A stretch of 64,000 nucleotides of DNA. It comes from Peteryoungia aggregata LMG 23059 (GTDB taxonomy: Bacteria > Pseudomonadota > Alphaproteobacteria > Rhizobiales > Rhizobiaceae). Numbering within the stretch: the stretch's first letter is position 1; each line of letters starts with the position of its first letter. The stretch covers positions 149,345 through 213,344 of the forward strand of contig NZ_JAUSUW010000008.1 in NCBI RefSeq assembly GCF_030814435.1, written 5' to 3'. Made by a program: the position numbers and the translations under genes. The notes below the pieces were generated by a model. The model worked only from the letters and a program-made list of their open reading frames with translations, had not been told where the DNA came from and searched no databases. Positions 42,632 to 52,130 of this stretch are shown piece after piece.

Positions 42632-42662
42632 AAAAAGGCCAGAACGGAACCGTGCTGGCCTT
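42632..42662 (-). terminator. Terminator of the Pro/Thr-rich membrane protein gene
   Basis: AAGGCCAG and CTGGCCTT pair around a 12-nt loop; on the minus strand the stem is followed by TTTTTCG. Confidence 0.7.
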
Positions 42663-42682
42663 CGATTACCATATGTCGTGTG

Positions 42683-43081
42683 TCAGGGCGTGGTTGTCGG
42701 AGGTGTGCCCGGGGCCGGTGTACCCGCACCATCGGCCGGAGCCGGTACTGTCGGAGCGGGGGCGGTCGCCGGCGGTGTCGCTGGCTGCGCGGTCGGCGGA
42801 ATAGCCGAGCCAGCGGGCGGCAGTGCGGGTTCAGCCGGCGGCGTGGCCGTATCGGTCGGCGGCCGCGCCGTCGTTGCGTCAGCCGAAGGCGCTGGCTCGG
42901 TCGTTTCCGTTGTCGTGGTCGTCGTGTCGGCAGCGTCATCGCCACGGAACACAAAGAATGCGCCTGCCGCTATCACGACAAGCAGGAGAACGGCGACACC
43001 CCAGGTAGCGCCGCTGCCGGCGGCAGTCTGTTGGGTGACCTGGGGACGCTGGTCGAGGCGGGGATCAGAACGTTGGTCCAT
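42683..43081 (-). CDS. Small Pro/Thr-rich single-pass membrane protein
   Basis: 132 aa. Basic/polar N-terminus (MDQRSDPRLDQRPQ), one membrane helix (about residues 27-46, GVAVLLLVVIAAGAFFVF), then about 85 residues made almost only of Thr, Pro, Ala and Glu, ending TPPTTTP. The tail probably spans the periplasm as an unstructured arm. No family recognised; the 5' neighbour on the same strand is the 60-aa ORF at 43158. Confidence 0.65.
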   Translation of the reverse strand: MDQRSDPRLDQRPQVTQQTAAGSGATWGVAVLLLVVIAAGAFFVFRGDDAADTTTTTTETTEPAPSADATTARPPTDTATPPAEPALPPAGSAIPPTAQPATPPATAPAPTVPAPADGAGTPAPGTPPTTTP

Positions 43082-43157
43082 GGTATTTCCTCCTGGGTTG
43101 AGAGACGGGGCGCCGCATCACGCAGGGTCCCGCTCGTCTTGGATCTCACGTCAGACG

Positions 43158-43340
43158 TCACGGCTCGACGCCGACGACCACGTAGGTCTGCGGATCGACG
43201 ATGACGATCGGCTGCTCGACAATCACGGGCAGAGCGGGGATCGGCTGTTCCCGGCCATAGGTGGCCATCGCCGCTGACGGGGGAGCAAAGGCCGCAGCGG
43301 CAATGGCGTCGGTCACGGCACAGCCCGAATCCGTCTTCAT
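43158..43340 (-). CDS. Small hypothetical protein
   Basis: 60 aa from ATG 43340 (MKTDSGCAVTDAIAAAAFAP) with AGAGGA at good spacing. The N-terminus could be a weak signal peptide; the C-terminal half (PIPALPVIVEQPIVIVDPQT, VVVGVEP) resembles the end of DUF1236-type periplasmic proteins. Only composition, ribosome site and position support it. Confidence 0.5.
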   Translation of the reverse strand: MKTDSGCAVTDAIAAAAFAPPSAAMATYGREQPIPALPVIVEQPIVIVDPQTYVVVGVEP

Positions 43341-43463
43341 GGATTCATCCTCTCCGTTTGCTGCCATTGACGGAAAGAACACATCCGCGTGGGAATTGTT
43401 CCGGAGACAGATATGGAAGGGTCGCAGCTCTCACCGGCAATACTCTGCGCCGGCGCACCAGTA

Positions 43464-44360
43464 TCAGAGCGGCGGATGAGACGACGTCGCCCGGTTGCGC
43501 TGCACCTCGTAGACGATATGCCCGAAGAGTGCCGCAAGAACGATCGGTCCGCCGATCAGCGTCGCAGGAGATGGCACCTCGTTGAGGACCAGCCAGACCC
43601 AGAGCGGCGTCAGCGGCACTTCGAGCGCCGTGAGCAGGCTCGCATCTGCGGCCGGCAATCGCCGTGTCGAAGCGGTGTAGAAAATCAGGCCCATGGCATT
43701 CTGCACGATGGCGAAGACGATGATAAGCTTTAGGTCGACGGCAGAGACAGTGAGCGGGGCTGCGAACCAGAAGGTCACAAGCGAGCACAGCCAGGCCGAG
43801 CCGGCCATGGCCGGTAGCATCGGCACGTCTCGATGCTTGCGCATCAGCGTCGCCATCGCGGCAACCGACAACGTCATGATGGCGGCAAGAAACTTGCCGA
43901 ACAGACCGCCGCCTTCGCCGTGACCGTCGGTGAGCATCACCAGCACACCGACCAGCGCCACGCCGCTTGCGACCAGGGTGGAGCGGCTCGGACGCTCGCC
44001 GATGAAGACGAAGGCCAGCGCCGCAGTAACGAACGGAACGGTGGCATAGATCACCATCGCATCGGCGATCGCCGTGTAATACATCGAGCCTATGCCGGTG
44101 ATCATGCTGGTCGCCGAGAAGATCATCGTCCATACGCTCGGCCAGCCCATGCGCCGCAGGATGCTCAGGACGCGACCGCGTTCAAGATAGACAAACACCA
44201 GAAAGACGCAGGTTCCGGAGAACAGCCCGCGCCAGAAGAGCATGGTCATCAGGTCGGCGCCGATATGGCGGATGAACAGGCCCGAGGAGGACCAGGCGAG
44301 TGCGGAGATCGCACCAAAGGCCACGCCGAGGCGGTATTGTCGTTGATCGTCGAGGGTCAT
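43464..44360 (-). CDS. DMT-superfamily permease (EamA), third gene of an amine-oxidation operon
   Basis: 298 aa with ten hydrophobic helices and two EamA repeats (ISALAWSSSGLFIRHIGADL; LLTALEVPLTPLWVWLVLNE, GGPIVLAALFGHIVYEVQRN). It follows the aldehyde dehydrogenase by 30 bp on the same strand, so it probably moves a substrate or product of that pathway. Confidence 0.88.
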   Translation of the reverse strand: MTLDDQRQYRLGVAFGAISALAWSSSGLFIRHIGADLMTMLFWRGLFSGTCVFLVFVYLERGRVLSILRRMGWPSVWTMIFSATSMITGIGSMYYTAIADAMVIYATVPFVTAALAFVFIGERPSRSTLVASGVALVGVLVMLTDGHGEGGGLFGKFLAAIMTLSVAAMATLMRKHRDVPMLPAMAGSAWLCSLVTFWFAAPLTVSAVDLKLIIVFAIVQNAMGLIFYTASTRRLPAADASLLTALEVPLTPLWVWLVLNEVPSPATLIGGPIVLAALFGHIVYEVQRNRATSSHPPL

Positions 44361-44390
44361 GCAGGTTTTGCCACGCTCCGGGCCGCTCCG

Positions 44391-45818
44391 TCAGCCGCCC
44401 CAGCCGACGATTCCCTTGATCTCGAGAAAATCGTGAATGCCCCAATCGGCATATTCTCGGCCATTGCCGGATTGCTTGTAACCACCGAACGGGGCGGACG
44501 TGTCCCAGTCGGGGTAGTTCAGATAGACTGAGCCGGCCCGCATCCGGGCGGCGACCCGCCGCGCATGGTCGATGTCCTGCGACTGCACATAGGCGGCCAG
44601 CCCATAAACGGTGTCATTGGCAATTGCGATCGCCTCTTCCTCCGTTTCGTAAGGCAGGATCGACAGCACAGGTCCGAAGATCTCCTCCCGCGCGACTGTC
44701 ATGTCCGGCGTGACGTGACCAAACACCGTCGGGCGCACGTAATAGCCGCGGTTCAGACCATCCGGCCGCCCGAGTCCGCCGGTAACGAGCAGGGCCCCCT
44801 CCTCGATCCCGATTTCAATGAGACGCTGGATCTTGTCGTACTGGATGTCGCTGACAACAGGCCCCAGAACGGTGTCCTCGGCCTGGGGATCACCCACCTT
44901 GTGGGCTTCAGCTGCCTCCCGCGCGATATGCAATGCATCGTCATGCCAGGCGGCTGGCACGAGCATGCGCGTCGGCGCGTCGCAGGATTGGCCGGAATTG
45001 CCGAAGCAACCCTCGACACCCTTGCGCACCGCCGTTTCAAGATCCGCATCCGGCAGGATGATGTTGGCGGACTTGCCGCCGAGTTCCTGCGCCACGCGCT
45101 TGACCGTATCTGCCGCCGTCTTGGCGACAATGATCCCGGCCCGCGTCGAGCCGGTAAAGGACACCATGTCGACATCGGGATGGCCCGCCATAACCTGCCC
45201 GACCTCTGGACCGCGACCATTGACCAGGTTGAACACCCCCTTCGGCGTGCCGGCTGCCTCCATTACCTCGGCAAAGATCAGGCCCGAGATTGGCGCGATC
45301 TCCGAGGGTTTCAGCACCACCGTGCAGCCCGCCGCGATCGCCGGCGCCACCTTGCAGACGATCTGGTTGAGCGGCCAGTTCCAGGGCGTGATCAGGGCGC
45401 AGACACCGATCGGCTCCTTGACGATCCGTGTCGTACCGCGCTGTTCGGAGAATTCGAACGCCTTGAAGGCAGCAATCGTCGCCTCCAGATGCGCCCTGCC
45501 CGCCCAGGCCTGCGAATCCCGGGCAAAGGCAAGTGGCGCTCCCATTTCAAGGCTCACCGCCTGGGCAATGTCCTCGAAGCGCTCGATATAGATCTCTAAG
45601 ATGCGCTCCAGCAGCGAAAGCCGCTCGGCGCGATCGGTGACGGAGAAGCTGACGAAGGCGGCCTTGGCTGCTGCCACGGCCCGATCGACATCCACCTTGC
45701 TGCCCACCGAAATCGTCGTGAACGGCTCCTCGGTCGCAGGATTGATCACATCGAGCAGGGCGGGCACCGCAGGGTCGACCCACATGCCGTCTATGAAGAA
45801 CTTCAAATGCTTGGACAT
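44391..45818 (-). CDS. NAD(P)-dependent aldehyde dehydrogenase
   Basis: 475 aa, typical ALDH length. ALITPWNWPLNQIVCKVAPA, VSFTGSTRAGIIVAKTAADT, catalytic Glu in VAQELGGKSANII, catalytic Cys in CFGNSGQSCDAPTRMLVPA, and EEIFGPVLSILPYETEEEA. Encoded between an FAD amine oxidase (upstream) and a DMT permease (downstream); the likely job is to oxidise the aldehyde released by the oxidase to its acid. The substrate cannot be deduced. Confidence 0.92.
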   Translation of the reverse strand: MSKHLKFFIDGMWVDPAVPALLDVINPATEEPFTTISVGSKVDVDRAVAAAKAAFVSFSVTDRAERLSLLERILEIYIERFEDIAQAVSLEMGAPLAFARDSQAWAGRAHLEATIAAFKAFEFSEQRGTTRIVKEPIGVCALITPWNWPLNQIVCKVAPAIAAGCTVVLKPSEIAPISGLIFAEVMEAAGTPKGVFNLVNGRGPEVGQVMAGHPDVDMVSFTGSTRAGIIVAKTAADTVKRVAQELGGKSANIILPDADLETAVRKGVEGCFGNSGQSCDAPTRMLVPAAWHDDALHIAREAAEAHKVGDPQAEDTVLGPVVSDIQYDKIQRLIEIGIEEGALLVTGGLGRPDGLNRGYYVRPTVFGHVTPDMTVAREEIFGPVLSILPYETEEEAIAIANDTVYGLAAYVQSQDIDHARRVAARMRAGSVYLNYPDWDTSAPFGGYKQSGNGREYADWGIHDFLEIKGIVGWGG

Positions 45819-45929
45819 GCGGGCTCCAGTGGAGAAGAATGTTGTGGGTTGGCACTATTCGCCACAAGCCCGGACACGGCAAGTGAGCAAGGGGGCGCAG
45901 ACGGTGTATCCCCAACCAGAATGGGGAGA

Positions 45930-47204
45930 TCAGCGTTCCAGGCCATCGAGCAACCTGGACCAGGCGATATAGGCGGCCACCCCGATGCGCCGGAACCGAT
46001 GCAACGGGATGGGCCGGATCGGCGTGAGCGGCAAGGGAAGGCAACCGGCATCGCCAGTCGCCAGGTAGCGAGCGACAGGCTCGCCGAGTGAGAGCATCAG
46101 CCCGACACCGCGTCCCTGGCATCCTGCCGCCATGATGAGGCCCGCCTCGGGTTCGTGCAGATGCGGAAACTGGTCGGGTGTCATCGCGACACGTCCGAAC
46201 CAGCGATGTTCGATGCGCATGGAGGCGAGCATCGGATACAGCCGATGCAGCGCCCGCTCCAGATGCGCCCAGTCCTGCGCCGTCTTCGGCGCCCGCATCG
46301 GCCCACGGCCGCCCAGCACCAGACGACCATCCGGACTGCGCCTGTAATAGACGAGAATTCGGCGGCTGTCTGACACGGCCTGGCCGCCAGGCAGGATGAA
46401 ATCGAACTCCGCCGGCAGCGGCTCCGTCGCGATCTGGAAGGAATTCATCCATACGAAGCTTCGCGCGAGCTTCGGCACCAGCGAGTCAGAACAGGCATGG
46501 GTCGCGACCAACACCTTTCTCGCCCCGATCGAACGTCCGCCAACCGTCCGGATCCGCCACGTATGGCCGTCGCGCACCAGCGAAGTGACGGCATCGTTCA
46601 GCACCAGATCTGCCCCGGCATCCGTCGCGATGCGGGCCAGTTCATGGACGAGGGCCAGCGGGTTGACCACACCGGCGCGCCGATCGATCCAGCCACCACG
46701 ATACCCCTGCGCGCCGGTCAGGAGTTCGACTTCGGCACGGTTCAACAGGGCGACATCGGCGCCATGCGCACGCCATTGACGATTGCGCTGCACGGCCGTC
46801 TGCAATGCCGTCTCGGTGTGCGCCGCCTGGACCCAGCCGTTCCGCTGGTGCTCCACCTCGAGTTTCTCTTTTGCAATGAGATCGAAGACGACATCCGCAG
46901 TGCGCGAGGCAAACCCCGTCAGTCGGTTTGCGGCGGCCTCGCCGAGCAGAGCACGGAGTGTCTCGGGGTCCTGCTTCAGGCCGGGGATCACCTGGCCGCC
47001 ATTCACCCCGGAAGCCCCCGCGCCGATGGCACCCGCCTCGATCACCTGCACCGACAGGCCGGCGCGCGCGGCATGCAGCGCGGTCGACAGCCCCTGAAAG
47101 CCCGCACCGACGACCACGAGGTCGACATCGCCTTCGGCGAACCGACAGACGATCGGCGAAACGGGGCGTCGCCAGACCGGGGAAACCGGCACTAAGGGCT
47201 GCAT
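45930..47204 (-). CDS. FAD-dependent amine oxidoreductase (DAO family, PuuB-like)
   Basis: 424 aa from ATG 47204 (MQPLVPVSPVWRRPVSPIVC). FAD motif VDLVVVGAGFQGLSTALHAA, then IGAGASGVNGGQVIPGLKQD as in gamma-glutamylputrescine oxidases, and a C-terminal GRVAMTPDQFPHLHEPEAGL with GCQGRGVGL. Expected to oxidise an amine or amino acid, giving an aldehyde for the next gene. The specificity is unproven. Confidence 0.87.
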   Translation of the reverse strand: MQPLVPVSPVWRRPVSPIVCRFAEGDVDLVVVGAGFQGLSTALHAARAGLSVQVIEAGAIGAGASGVNGGQVIPGLKQDPETLRALLGEAAANRLTGFASRTADVVFDLIAKEKLEVEHQRNGWVQAAHTETALQTAVQRNRQWRAHGADVALLNRAEVELLTGAQGYRGGWIDRRAGVVNPLALVHELARIATDAGADLVLNDAVTSLVRDGHTWRIRTVGGRSIGARKVLVATHACSDSLVPKLARSFVWMNSFQIATEPLPAEFDFILPGGQAVSDSRRILVYYRRSPDGRLVLGGRGPMRAPKTAQDWAHLERALHRLYPMLASMRIEHRWFGRVAMTPDQFPHLHEPEAGLIMAAGCQGRGVGLMLSLGEPVARYLATGDAGCLPLPLTPIRPIPLHRFRRIGVAAYIAWSRLLDGLER

Positions 47205-47359
47205 GAAGCTTAAACCTGCGGCACGATTGGAAATATCGTGGAGCAATCTGCATTGCGTCAAAACAAGAGACAATAAACGTCAGGCTGTATTTTGTCGCAC
47301 CGGTAGAATGATGAAATTCTTACTTAAGAAAAGATCGAAATATTTTTCATGAAGTCGTA

Positions 47360-48052
47360 TCAAGGCGTTTCAGGCAATTGCCAGTCGATGGTCTTTCTCT
47401 CATGCGCAAGCAGATAATCATTGGCCTGGGAAAAATGGCGGCAACCGAAGAAGCCGTTGTGTGCGGAAAGCGGCGAGGGATGCGGCGCCCTGAGCACCAG
47501 ATGGCGTCCACGGTCAACGAAGGCAGCCTTCTTCTGCGCATACGATCCCCAGAGCATGAAGACCACATGTTCACAGTCCTCGTTCACAGCCCGGATCACC
47601 GCATCGGTGAACTGCTCCCATCCCTGCCCCTGATGTGAGGCGGCGCGCGCCTCCTCGACCGTCAAGACGCTGTTGAGCAGCAGCACGCCCTGACGCGCCC
47701 AGTGCTCAAGGAAGCCGTAGCGTGCCGGTGGGATGCCGAGATCGCTCTGCATCTCCTTGTAGATGTTGACCAGCGAAGGCGGGATACGCACGCCGGGCCT
47801 GACGCTGAAGCAGAGCCCATGCGCCTGCCCTGCCCCGTGATAGGGATCCTGCCCGAGGACGACCACCCTCACCTCGTCGAGGGGCGTCAGATCGAGCGCA
47901 CGAAAATACTCGGCCCCCTTCGGAAAGATGGTCTTGCCCGCCGCCTTTTCCCGCTGCAAGAACCCCTTGAGGTCGCTCATGTAGGACCGGTCGAATTCCT
48001 CCCCCAGCACGGCCTTCCAGCTGTCCTCGAGCCTGACCTCCGCTTCCGCCAT
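47360..48052 (-). CDS. ung: Uracil-DNA glycosylase
   Basis: 230 aa, family-1 UDG. Active-site motif [20 protein letters not shown] (catalytic Asp69) and the DNA-intercalating motif [20 protein letters not shown]. Removes uracil from DNA for base excision repair. Divergent from the small membrane-protein/DedA pair. Confidence 0.96.
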   Translation of the reverse strand: MAEAEVRLEDSWKAVLGEEFDRSYMSDLKGFLQREKAAGKTIFPKGAEYFRALDLTPLDEVRVVVLGQDPYHGAGQAHGLCFSVRPGVRIPPSLVNIYKEMQSDLGIPPARYGFLEHWARQGVLLLNSVLTVEEARAASHQGQGWEQFTDAVIRAVNEDCEHVVFMLWGSYAQKKAAFVDRGRHLVLRAPHPSPLSAHNGFFGCRHFSQANDYLLAHERKTIDWQLPETP

Positions 48053-48102
48053 TGCCGCCGCTCCCTGTTCTCGCTTACATGGAGACGGACGATAGAAGCC
48101 CC

Positions 48103-48510
48103 ATGCCGGGATCTGTCAACATCGAGACGAGCGGAGCACACAAGAGAACCGTGAAGCCCTTCCTCAGACTCTGGCGCCGTCACAGCATCCTCACCTCTAC
48201 CTTCGTGCTGGCAATGGCGCTTGCGATCTTCTTTGCCGGTCGTACAGTCTTCTTCGTCGTCTACTGGAATGATCCGGCGCGCCAGGACCTGCCGCCCGAA
48301 CCCTGGATGACGATCGGCTATGTCGCCCATTCCTGGCATGTACCGGTCGAGGAGCTCGCACGTGACCTGAACTTGCCGCCCCCGCCAAAGGATGGCCCCC
48401 GTCCTTCGCTTGAGCGCCTCGCCGACGAGCGGGACCAGAGCTTCGAGGATTTCAAGGCGGAGATCGAGGCATCGCTTGCCGAACTGCGCCGACAGGATCC
48501 GGGGAAATGA
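48103..48510 (+). CDS. Small single-pass membrane protein coupled to DedA
   Basis: About 135 aa from ATG 48103 ([20 protein letters not shown]); an ATG at 48079 is also possible. One membrane helix (about residues 31-56, [20 protein letters not shown]) and a periplasmic or cytoplasmic tail containing [20 protein letters not shown] and [20 protein letters not shown], followed by a helical acidic end. Its stop overlaps the dedA ATG (ATGA), implying a joint function. Family unknown to me. Confidence 0.72.
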   Translation: MPGSVNIETSGAHKRTVKPFLRLWRRHSILTSTFVLAMALAIFFAGRTVFFVVYWNDPARQDLPPEPWMTIGYVAHSWHVPVEELARDLNLPPPPKDGPRPSLERLADERDQSFEDFKAEIEASLAELRRQDPGK

Positions 48511-49106
48511 GCCTGACCGAGACGCTGCTCGCGTCGCTTCCCTCCTATGGGCTTTCCGTTCTCGGCCTTGTGGTCTGCGTGAGCTGCCTCGGCGCACCGC
48601 TGCCGGCCTCGATCGTCATGATGCTGATGGGCGCCTTTGCCACCGCCGGCGATTTCACGCTCTGGATGGTCATCGCGGTAGCGCTCGGCGCCGCCGTCCT
48701 CGGCGACCAGCTCGGCTACATCCTGGGTCGCACCGCCGGAAAGCGGCTGGTTCCGATCGTCGCCCGCAATCCGGCGCGCAGCCGGGCGATTGAACGGGCG
48801 AAGCGGGAAATGGACGAGCGCGGCACCGTTGCGGTTTTTCTGACGCGTTGGCTGCTGTCGCCGCTCGGCCCCTATCTCAACCTGATGGCAGGTGCATCCG
48901 GCTTCTCCTGGCTGCGCTTCACCTCTGCCGGCATCGTGGGCGAAGCCGTCTGGGTCGGCCTCTATACCGGCCTCGGGGCCACCTTCAGCGACAGCGTGAC
49001 GGAGATCGCCGAGATCAGCGGCAGCATCAGCGGCTTTCTCGCAGCCGCTGCCGTTGCCGCGATCCTCGGCTTCAAGCTGCTGCACGCTCTGCGCTCAAAG
49101 GAATGA
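48507..49106 (+). CDS. DedA-family membrane protein
   Basis: 199 aa. The DedA/SNARE-associated core is visible: GAPLPASIVMMLMGAFATAG, ALGAAVLGDQLGYILGRTAG, FLTRWLLSPLGPYLNLMAG, ASGFSWLRFTSAGIVGEAVW. DedA proteins act as lipid (for example undecaprenyl-phosphate or PE) translocases in several bacteria. Translationally coupled to the preceding small membrane protein. Confidence 0.9.
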   Translation: MSLTETLLASLPSYGLSVLGLVVCVSCLGAPLPASIVMMLMGAFATAGDFTLWMVIAVALGAAVLGDQLGYILGRTAGKRLVPIVARNPARSRAIERAKREMDERGTVAVFLTRWLLSPLGPYLNLMAGASGFSWLRFTSAGIVGEAVWVGLYTGLGATFSDSVTEIAEISGSISGFLAAAAVAAILGFKLLHALRSKE

Positions 49107-49187
49107 CCCGGGCGTCCTGCGGCCGCGAGGCTTCGCCGAACTGTCACAGAGCGGTGCTATCCGGAAGAGAAAACCCGGAGATCCGCC

Positions 49188-50378
49188 ATGACACTGTTGA
49201 TCTGGTTCGCTGCGATCGCGCTCTTGATCCAAGTCGCAAGCATCGCCTTGGCGATGGGCGCCAGGTTACGTCACCGGAACGCGTCCGCACAGTATGCAGC
49301 ACGCCCGTCGGTCACGCTGATCCGCCCGATCTGCGGCCTGGAAAACAATCTCGAGCGATGCCTGCGCTCGTCCTTCCAGCTCGACTGGCCATATTACGAG
49401 ATCCTCTTCTGTGTCGCCCGGGCCGACGATCCGGCCGCAGCACTCGCCCGCCGGCTGATGGCCGAACATCCAGGCATCCCCTCTCGCCTGCTGGTCGGCG
49501 AGGACCTGTTCAGCGTCAATCCGAAGATGAACAATGTGGTGAAGGGCTGGCGCTCTGCCCGTCACGACTGGATCGTCATGACCGACAGCAACGTGCTGAT
49601 GCCGTGCGATCACATTGCCCGCATGATGGAACGCTGGGACAGCCAGACGGGCCTGGTCTGCTCGCCTCCGGCCGGCACCGAACCCGAGAATTTCGGCGCC
49701 CATCTCGAAAGCGCCTGGCTCGACAGCTTCCAGGCGCGCTGGCAGATCCTTGCAGATTCCGTCGGCTTCGGCTTCGCGCAAGGCAAGTCGATGCTGTTCA
49801 GCCGGCAGCTGATCACCCATCTCGGCGGCTTCGAGCGCCTCGGCGAAGAAGTGGCGGAAGACGCTGCCGCAACACTGTTGATCCGTAGCGCCGGTCTCAA
49901 GGTTCGCCTCGTACACGAGCCCTTCCCGCAGCCGTTGGGAGAACGCGACATCTCCGCCGTCTGGAAGCGCCAGCTGCGCTGGGCCCGCTTGCGCCGCGCC
50001 TCTTTCCCGCTCTACTTCCTGCCGGAAATCTTGACCGGTGCTGCCCTGCCGATAGCGGCAATGATCACACTCGTGGTGACCGGCGCGCTGCCCCTCGCTG
50101 CACCCTTTGCCTATCTCGCCATCTGGTATGGTGCAGAGATCGCTCTGTCTCGCACCTATGGCTGGCCGAGCAACTGGCGCATTCTGCCCGCCATGCTCCT
50201 GCGTGACCTGTTCTTGCCGGCACTCTTCATCGCCGCCTGGTTCGGCAGTGGCTTCGAATGGCGTGGCAACCCCATGACGGTCGCCGACAACGACAATGGT
50301 CGCACCGCCCGCCTACGAAAGGCCGTCGTCCGGACCCGCGACAAGGCCCGCGCTCTGGTCGCCGCCCGCAGCCACTGA
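49188..50378 (+). CDS. Ceramide glucosyltransferase-like GT21 glycosyltransferase
   Basis: 396 aa with CCGGAG before the ATG. N-terminal membrane helix, GT-A domain (RPSVTLIRPICGLENNLERC, FCVARADDP, VNPKMNNVVKGWRSARHDW with the DXD-like MTDSN), a late VAEDAAATLLI and the GT21 signature KRQLRWARLRRASFP, then two or three C-terminal helices. Rhizobiaceae relatives glucosylate ceramide or diacylglycerol (for example in phosphate limitation). The acceptor lipid is not decidable here. Confidence 0.85.
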   Translation: MTLLIWFAAIALLIQVASIALAMGARLRHRNASAQYAARPSVTLIRPICGLENNLERCLRSSFQLDWPYYEILFCVARADDPAAALARRLMAEHPGIPSRLLVGEDLFSVNPKMNNVVKGWRSARHDWIVMTDSNVLMPCDHIARMMERWDSQTGLVCSPPAGTEPENFGAHLESAWLDSFQARWQILADSVGFGFAQGKSMLFSRQLITHLGGFERLGEEVAEDAAATLLIRSAGLKVRLVHEPFPQPLGERDISAVWKRQLRWARLRRASFPLYFLPEILTGAALPIAAMITLVVTGALPLAAPFAYLAIWYGAEIALSRTYGWPSNWRILPAMLLRDLFLPALFIAAWFGSGFEWRGNPMTVADNDNGRTARLRKAVVRTRDKARALVAARSH

Positions 50379-50398
50379 GCCTCGCCTTCCCACGAAAA

Positions 50399-50440
50399 GG
50401 CGGGCAGGACCGCATGTCGCGATCGCTGCCCGCAAGAGGG
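50399..50440. terminator. Terminator between the convergent GT21 and GMC genes
   Basis: GGCGGGCAG and CTGCCCGC can pair over a loop of about 18 nt between the convergent genes; the T-run is poor. Confidence 0.45.
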
Positions 50441-50456
50441 AGGTAGTCTGAACCGC

Positions 50457-52028
50457 TCAGATCGTGCCTTGGCCCATCTGCTCGGCGATGTAATCCGCCT
50501 GGCGGATCGCGAGAGACACGATCGTCAGGGTCGGATTTTCTGCGGCACCCGTGGTGAACTGGCTGCCGTCTGAGACGAAGAGGTTGCTGATGTCGTGGCT
50601 CTGGCCCCACTTGTTGACGACGCCGTCCTGCGCCTTCTCGCTCATCCGGTTTGTGCCGAGATTGTGGGTAGACGGATAGGGCGGTGTCGGGAAGGCACGG
50701 GTAGCACCCACGGCCTCGTAGATCGCCACGCCCTGCTGGTAGGCATGGTTTCGCATCGCCTCGTCATTCGGATGATCGGTAAACCAGACATCCGGGATCG
50801 GCATGCCATATTTGTCCTTGAGCTCGCCATGCAGCTTCACCGCATTCTGCTCCTGCGGCATGTCCTCGCCGACGATCCACAGACCCGCCATATTGGCATA
50901 TTGGTCCATCGCAGATGCAAACGAGCGCCCCCAGCCGCCAGGATCGAGGAAAGCTGCCATGAAGGGCACGCCGAGCGCCAGTGTCTCCAGCTCATAGCCG
51001 CCGACGAAGCCGCGCGAAGGGTCGTGACGGGCCTCGTCCTGGATGATTCCGGCCATGGTCGTGCCACGATAGAAATGCACCGGCTTGTCGAAGACGGCAT
51101 AGACCGAACCCGTCGTGTGGCGCATGTAGTTCTTGCCGACCTGACCGGACGAGTTGGAAAGCCCATCCGGGAACATTGACGACGCCGAGTTCAACAGCAG
51201 GCGCGGGCTTTCGATCGAATTGCCGGCCACGCAGACGATGCGCGCCTTCTGGCTCTGCAGATTACCATCCTTGTCGGCATAGACGACGGCATTGACCTTG
51301 CCGTTTGCGTCATGCTCGATCTTGATGACATGCGACTGCGGCCGCACTTCGAGCTTGCCGGTCGCCTCGCCTTTCGGGATTTCCGTGTAGAGCGTCGACC
51401 ACTTGGCGCCCCATTTGCAGCCCTGGAAGCAGAAGCCGGTCTGCTGACAGCTCATGCGATCATCGCGATCCGCCGAGTTGATCGCCATATTGCCGGTGTG
51501 ACATTCCTTGTAACCCAGCTTGTCAGCTCCGGCCTTCAGGATCTTGAAATTGTTGTTGCCGGGCAGGCCCTCGATGCCGTTGGTGCGGGTAACGCCCATC
51601 TTGTCTTCGGCCTTGGCATAGTATGGCTCGAGATCGGCAAGCGTGATCGGCCAGTCGAGCAGATTGGCGCCCTCGACCTTGCCGTAATTCGTCAGCGTCT
51701 TGAACTCGTGCTCCTGGATACGGAGCGATGCACCCGCCCAGTGGGTGGTGGTGCCGCCGACGGCCTTGACGATCCAGGCCGGCAGGTTGGGGAAGTCCTT
51801 CGACACCCGCCAGCCGCCACCAGTGGTGCGGTTGTCGAGCCAGGCGAGCTGGGAAAAGCTCTCCCATTCGTCATTGATGAAGTCCTCGTATTCGATGCGG
51901 GCACCGGCTTCGAGCACGACCACGTCGATGCCCTTCTGGGCAAGCTCGTTGGCGAGTGTGCCGCCGCCTGCACCGGAGCCGATGATGACGACCACGCTGT
52001 CGTCGTTGAGATCATAGGGCGCTGCCAT
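50457..52028 (-). CDS. GMC oxidoreductase, catalytic subunit of a membrane-linked sugar dehydrogenase
   Basis: 523 aa. N-terminal FAD motif VVVIIGSGAGGGTLANELAQ and VVLEAGARI; the GMC C-terminal domain ends THNLGTNRMS, VSDGSQFTTGAAENPTLTIV. Between them is a cysteine motif MSCQQTGFCFQGCKWGAKW (C-x5-C-x3-C), matching the 3Fe-4S ligand pattern of FAD-glucose/fructose dehydrogenases. The next gene upstream encodes the gluconate-2-dehydrogenase subunit-3-type small subunit. The likely role is oxidation of a sugar or glycoside (for example a glucoside 3-dehydrogenase). No cytochrome subunit gene follows. Confidence 0.88.
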   Translation of the reverse strand: MAAPYDLNDDSVVVIIGSGAGGGTLANELAQKGIDVVVLEAGARIEYEDFINDEWESFSQLAWLDNRTTGGGWRVSKDFPNLPAWIVKAVGGTTTHWAGASLRIQEHEFKTLTNYGKVEGANLLDWPITLADLEPYYAKAEDKMGVTRTNGIEGLPGNNNFKILKAGADKLGYKECHTGNMAINSADRDDRMSCQQTGFCFQGCKWGAKWSTLYTEIPKGEATGKLEVRPQSHVIKIEHDANGKVNAVVYADKDGNLQSQKARIVCVAGNSIESPRLLLNSASSMFPDGLSNSSGQVGKNYMRHTTGSVYAVFDKPVHFYRGTTMAGIIQDEARHDPSRGFVGGYELETLALGVPFMAAFLDPGGWGRSFASAMDQYANMAGLWIVGEDMPQEQNAVKLHGELKDKYGMPIPDVWFTDHPNDEAMRNHAYQQGVAIYEAVGATRAFPTPPYPSTHNLGTNRMSEKAQDGVVNKWGQSHDISNLFVSDGSQFTTGAAENPTLTIVSLAIRQADYIAEQMGQGTI

Positions 52029-52130
52029 GTTTTCCTCCCGGGAAATCGGTCAATTTGGGTAAGCGCCGCCGTTCCCATCCGCGATGGGCCTCCTTCCGGC
52101 GACGATGAATGCGTGTCTGGGGTAGGTAGC

